Source of the DNA: JAUXIQ01 sp030620925 [NCBI: Nitrospinota bacterium]
GTDB lineage: Bacteria; JAUXIQ01
Assembly: GCA_030620925.1 (NCBI GenBank)
Contig: JAUXIQ010000073.1
Coordinates: forward strand, 1-8,215
Reading direction: 5' to 3'
DNA length: 8,215 nt
Shown here: in pieces, positions 6,410-8,215 of the stretch
Layout: the number at the start of each line of letters is the position of its first letter
Position numbering within the stretch: position 1 is the first letter of the stretch
Notes under the pieces: model-generated
Told to the model about the DNA's origin: nothing
The model's input: only the letters and a program-made list of their open reading frames with translations
Database searches by the model: none
Made by a program: the position numbers and the translations under genes

Positions 6410-7204
6410 ATGGAATTTCAGGACCTGTTATACGAAAAATCGGAAGGCATCGCCCTTATCACCTTGAACCGGCCCGAGGCCAGGAACGCGCTGACCCCGG
6501 CTATGATCGACAGCCTGGTGGGCGCTTTCCAAGAGTCGGACGGGGATGACGAGGTAAAGGCCATTGTTATCACCGGCGCCGGCAAATCCTTCTGCGCGGG
6601 GGGAGACGTCAAGGCAATGGGCGATAGGAAGGAGCCCACCCTGGAGGACATAGTCAAGAGTTTCCGCAACGGCATACACCGCATCCCCCTGAGCGTCAAA
6701 AAAATCGACAAGCCCCTGATAGCCATGGTTAACGGCGCCGCGGTGGGTGCGGGCCTCGACTTCACGCTCATGTGCGACATCAGAATCGCTTCGGACCAGG
6801 CCAAGTTCGGCGAGGTCTTCGTGCGCGTGGGCCTGGCTCCCGGAGACGGGGGCACCTTTTTCCTTCCCCGAATCGTGGGCATCGCCAAAGCCTGCGAGCT
6901 GACGTGGACCGGGGACATCATAGACGCTCAGGAGGCGGAGCGCATCGGCATGGTGAGCAGGGTGGTCCCCCACGACAAGCTGAAAGAAGAGACGCTGGCT
7001 TTCGCCAAAAGGATAGCCTCGGGGCCCTCCATGGCCATCCGCATGGCGAAGCGCTCCATATACGAGGGGCTGGAAACCAACAGCCTGGAAAATACTTTAG
7101 AAAAGCTAGCACACATGCAAGACATACTCATGCGAAGCGATGACCACCAGGAAGGGATCAGGGCGTTCATAGAGAAACGCCCGCCGGAGTTCAAAGGCAG
7201 ATAA
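6410..7204 (+). CDS. Enoyl-CoA hydratase/isomerase (crotonase) family protein
   Basis: This 264-residue cytoplasmic protein has the crotonase fold and full family length. NRPEARNAL (20-28) and GAGKSFCAGGDVKAM (56-70) are typical. They supply the first oxyanion-hole position at A63, and GAAVGAGLD (109-117) supplies the second near G113/A114. CDIRIAS, GLAPGDGGTFFLPRIVG (141-157) and the C-terminal EGIRAFIEKRPPEF are also standard. The two glutamates of classical hydratases (E144 and E164 in the rat mitochondrial enzyme) align by eye with D117 and F137. The protein therefore need not be a beta-oxidation hydratase; an isomerase, hydrolase or other acyl-CoA reaction is possible. E135 or D146 could contribute chemistry. 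The ribosome binding site GGAGG (6396-6400) is 9 nt before the ATG. No other fatty-acid or aromatic-acid degradation gene is adjacent, so the pathway is open. Confidence 0.9.
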   Translation: MEFQDLLYEKSEGIALITLNRPEARNALTPAMIDSLVGAFQESDGDDEVKAIVITGAGKSFCAGGDVKAMGDRKEPTLEDIVKSFRNGIHRIPLSVKKIDKPLIAMVNGAAVGAGLDFTLMCDIRIASDQAKFGEVFVRVGLAPGDGGTFFLPRIVGIAKACELTWTGDIIDAQEAERIGMVSRVVPHDKLKEETLAFAKRIASGPSMAIRMAKRSIYEGLETNSLENTLEKLAHMQDILMRSDDHQEGIRAFIEKRPPEFKGR

Positions 7205-7243
7205 GTTTTTTCTCCACCCTCCTCCAACCTCTACAGCGGAACG

Positions 7244-7260
7244 TCCCGCGGAAGGCGGGA
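7244..7260. repeat. Small GC hairpin after the crotonase gene
   Basis: TCCCGC (7244-7249) and GCGGGA (7255-7260) form a perfect stem with a 5-nt loop, 40 bp past the stop codon. No T run follows on either strand, so it is not an obvious intrinsic terminator. A run of six T residues lies earlier (7206-7211), just after the stop codon, without a stem before it. Confidence 0.35.
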
Positions 7261-7315
7261 TCGAAGAAGGTAAGGAGATGAGATAAAGAGGGAGGACGAG
7301 TTAACCGGAATATTT

Positions 7316-7350
7316 GTAGGGGCGGTCCCGCGACACGCGGGGTTGGCCCT
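7316..7350 (+). repeat. GTAGGGGC palindromic repeat, copy 1
   Basis: The unit begins GTAGGGGC and ends GGCCCT. Its centre is a perfect stem, CCCGCG (7327-7332) with CGCGGG (7336-7341), around ACA. The outer arms AGGGGC and GGCCCT pair imperfectly. It shares its left end with copy 2, located 48 bp downstream. This resembles the REP-like palindromic units with a GTAGGGGC edge that occur between genes in many bacterial genomes. Confidence 0.55.
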
Positions 7351-7363
7351 GAATTTTCAAATC

Positions 7364-7388
7364 GTAGGGGCAGGCCTCGTGCCTCCCC
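7364..7388 (+). repeat. GTAGGGGC palindromic repeat, copy 2
   Basis: This copy starts GTAGGGGCAGGC. GGGG (7367-7370) and AGGC (7372-7375) pair with GCCT (7381-7384) and CCCC (7385-7388), with one bulged C and a 5-nt loop. It sits 43 bp before the start of the double-AhpD-domain gene, so it would lie in the leader or promoter of that gene. Confidence 0.55.
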
Positions 7389-7431
7389 TTTTCGGAATAA
7401 AAATATTTCGCTAAAGATAAAGGAGACTGAC

Positions 7432-8091
7432 ATGGGTGACTACTATACTGCTGAAGGCGGAAAGAACATCATGAAGTTGAGGGACGCCAGCCCTGAGCTG
7501 TTCCAGGAGCTGAACAAGGTCAACGAAAAGGTTTTCGCGCCGGGAGCGCTTTCCACCAAAGATAAAGAGCTGATCGCCGTGGGCACGGCCCATACCACCT
7601 GCTGCCCCTGGTGCATCGACATACACGTCAAAGGTGCCAAAAAAGCGGGAGCCACCAAAGAGGAAGTGGCGGAATCCATTTTCGTGGGAATCGCGCTGGC
7701 GGGAGGGGCCGCTTTCGCTCACTCCTCCATCGATATGAAGTCTCTGGAACAGGGCGGCAGCAAAGACCCCCACCATTACCCCACGGAGGGGGTACGGGAA
7801 AATTATATGAAGCTGGGTTCCCTTAAGCCGGAAGCGGCGAAGGCTTTCGGCAGTTTCGATAAAAAGGTCTTCTCGGAAGGTGTGCTGCCCGTCAAGACCA
7901 AGGAGCTGATAGCAGTAGCGGTAACCAAGGTCACCCAGTGCCCTTACTGCATCGAGGCGCATACCCTGAGAGCATCAAAAGCGGGTGCCACTGAAGAGGA
8001 GATCGCCGAGGCGATTTTCGTGGGTATCGGACTGGCAGCGGGCCGCTCCTACGCCCACGCCTCCATCGGCATGGCCGCCTACGACGAGTAA
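7432..8091 (+). CDS. Tandem carboxymuconolactone decarboxylase/AhpD-like protein
   Basis: This 219-residue protein consists of two copies of the carboxymuconolactone decarboxylase fold, residues about 12-101 and 124-213. They align without gaps at an offset of 112 residues and are identical at roughly half the positions by eye. Each copy keeps the AhpD-type redox motif ExxxxxxxxxxxCxxCxxxH: E46, C58, C61 and H65 in the first, E158, C170, C173 and H177 in the second. This favours thiol peroxidase/disulfide reductase chemistry over lactone decarboxylation. No signal peptide is seen, so it is probably cytoplasmic. A likely role is reducing peroxides or recycling a peroxiredoxin or lipoyl-type partner, but no partner is encoded nearby. 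Most family members have one domain and oligomerise, so this looks like a fused pair. The ribosome binding site AGGAGA (7421-7426) is 5 nt from the ATG. Palindromic repeats precede the gene and strong hairpins follow it. Confidence 0.9.
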   Translation: MGDYYTAEGGKNIMKLRDASPELFQELNKVNEKVFAPGALSTKDKELIAVGTAHTTCCPWCIDIHVKGAKKAGATKEEVAESIFVGIALAGGAAFAHSSIDMKSLEQGGSKDPHHYPTEGVRENYMKLGSLKPEAAKAFGSFDKKVFSEGVLPVKTKELIAVAVTKVTQCPYCIEAHTLRASKAGATEEEIAEAIFVGIGLAAGRSYAHASIGMAAYDE

Positions 8092-8103
8092 TTTAGAAAA
8101 CCT

Positions 8104-8145
8104 GGTTGGGGGAAACCCTTCTGAAGAAGGGTTATCCCCCAAACC
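8104..8145 (+). terminator. Strong hairpin after the double-AhpD-domain gene
   Basis: GGTTGGGGGA then AACCCTTC (8104-8121) pairs with GAAGGGTT (8126-8133) and then CCCCCAAACC (8136-8145), around a TGAA loop. Only small bulges interrupt about 17 base pairs. It starts 12 nt after the stop codon. No U tract follows directly, so it may act as a 3'-end stabiliser, a terminator of another type, or part of an intergenic repeat. Confidence 0.6.
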
Positions 8146-8213
8146 CCTTTCCCAAGACTTTTGTGAATAGACATTCGTAAAAGTTTTTGGAGGGAGTTTG
8201 AGGGAACCTTTTT
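8126..8213 (+). repeat. Long imperfect inverted repeat at the window edge
   Basis: The stretch 8136-8168 pairs with 8173-8204 around an AGAC loop. The top 15 pairs are continuous, counting three G-U pairs (ACTTTT with AAAAGT, GAAT with ATTC). Lower pairs are interrupted, and the arms can extend outward to 8126 and 8212 because GGGTT can pair with AACCT. TTTTT (8209-8213) lies at the foot. Its left arm shares 8126-8145 with the hairpin before it, so both cannot form fully at once. Confidence 0.55.
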
Positions 8214-8215
8214 AC

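Noticed and set aside
7316-7388. Possible CRISPR array from two similar repeat starts
   Set aside because: Only two units, sharing just the first eight or nine bases, with self-complementary centres; this is a palindromic repeat pattern rather than direct repeats with spacers.
1-8215. tRNA, rRNA, transposase, toxin-antitoxin or defence genes
   Set aside because: None found on either strand; all convincing genes are metabolic, transport or redox families.

Overview
The window looks like an ordinary stretch of chromosome from a free-living, probably anaerobic bacterium. It holds eight protein-coding genes, all intact, with mostly GC-rich coding sequence and AT-rich gaps between genes. Shine-Dalgarno sequences are clear for most genes and two gaps carry sigma-70-like promoter elements. 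A B12-binding radical SAM protein, an acyl-CoA pathway enzyme and compact hairpin repeats in the gaps would fit a Desulfobacterota (deltaproteobacterial) or similar anaerobe. That placement is an impression from style, not a proven assignment.

Layout from left to right: (1) a forward gene for a B12-binding-domain radical SAM protein (217-1674), whose end faces (2) a reverse gene of the Glu/Leu/Phe/Val dehydrogenase family (1701-2888). A divergent promoter region (2889-3123) then leads into (3) a forward HAD-family phosphatase (3124-3804). Next come (4) a small reverse zinc-ribbon protein (3952-4269) and, divergently, (5) a forward cation diffusion facilitator metal exporter (4528-5433) ending at a good intrinsic terminator. 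It converges on (6) a reverse metallo-beta-lactamase-fold hydrolase (5608-6240). This is divergent from (7) a forward enoyl-CoA hydratase/isomerase-family protein (6410-7204), followed by (8) a forward protein made of two carboxymuconolactone-decarboxylase/AhpD-like domains (7432-8091).

The genes alternate in strand and each has its own leader, so this is a set of single-gene transcription units rather than an operon encoding one pathway. Possible links are loose. The zinc-ribbon protein and the HDHD-type (zinc-like) exporter share an intergenic region. The MBL hydrolase and the crotonase-family enzyme share another that contains a perfect palindrome. The dehydrogenase has a promoter with operator-like dyads.

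I did not find a convincing new multi-gene system. What merits a second look is mostly non-coding: mutually exclusive hairpins at the right edge (8104-8213), two GTAGGGGC palindromic repeats at 7316-7388, and a long interrupted dyad upstream of the metal exporter. At the protein level, the crotonase-family protein has lost both canonical hydratase glutamates, and the dehydrogenase has an unusual C-terminal substrate-pocket segment. No gap between genes exceeds about 260 bases.
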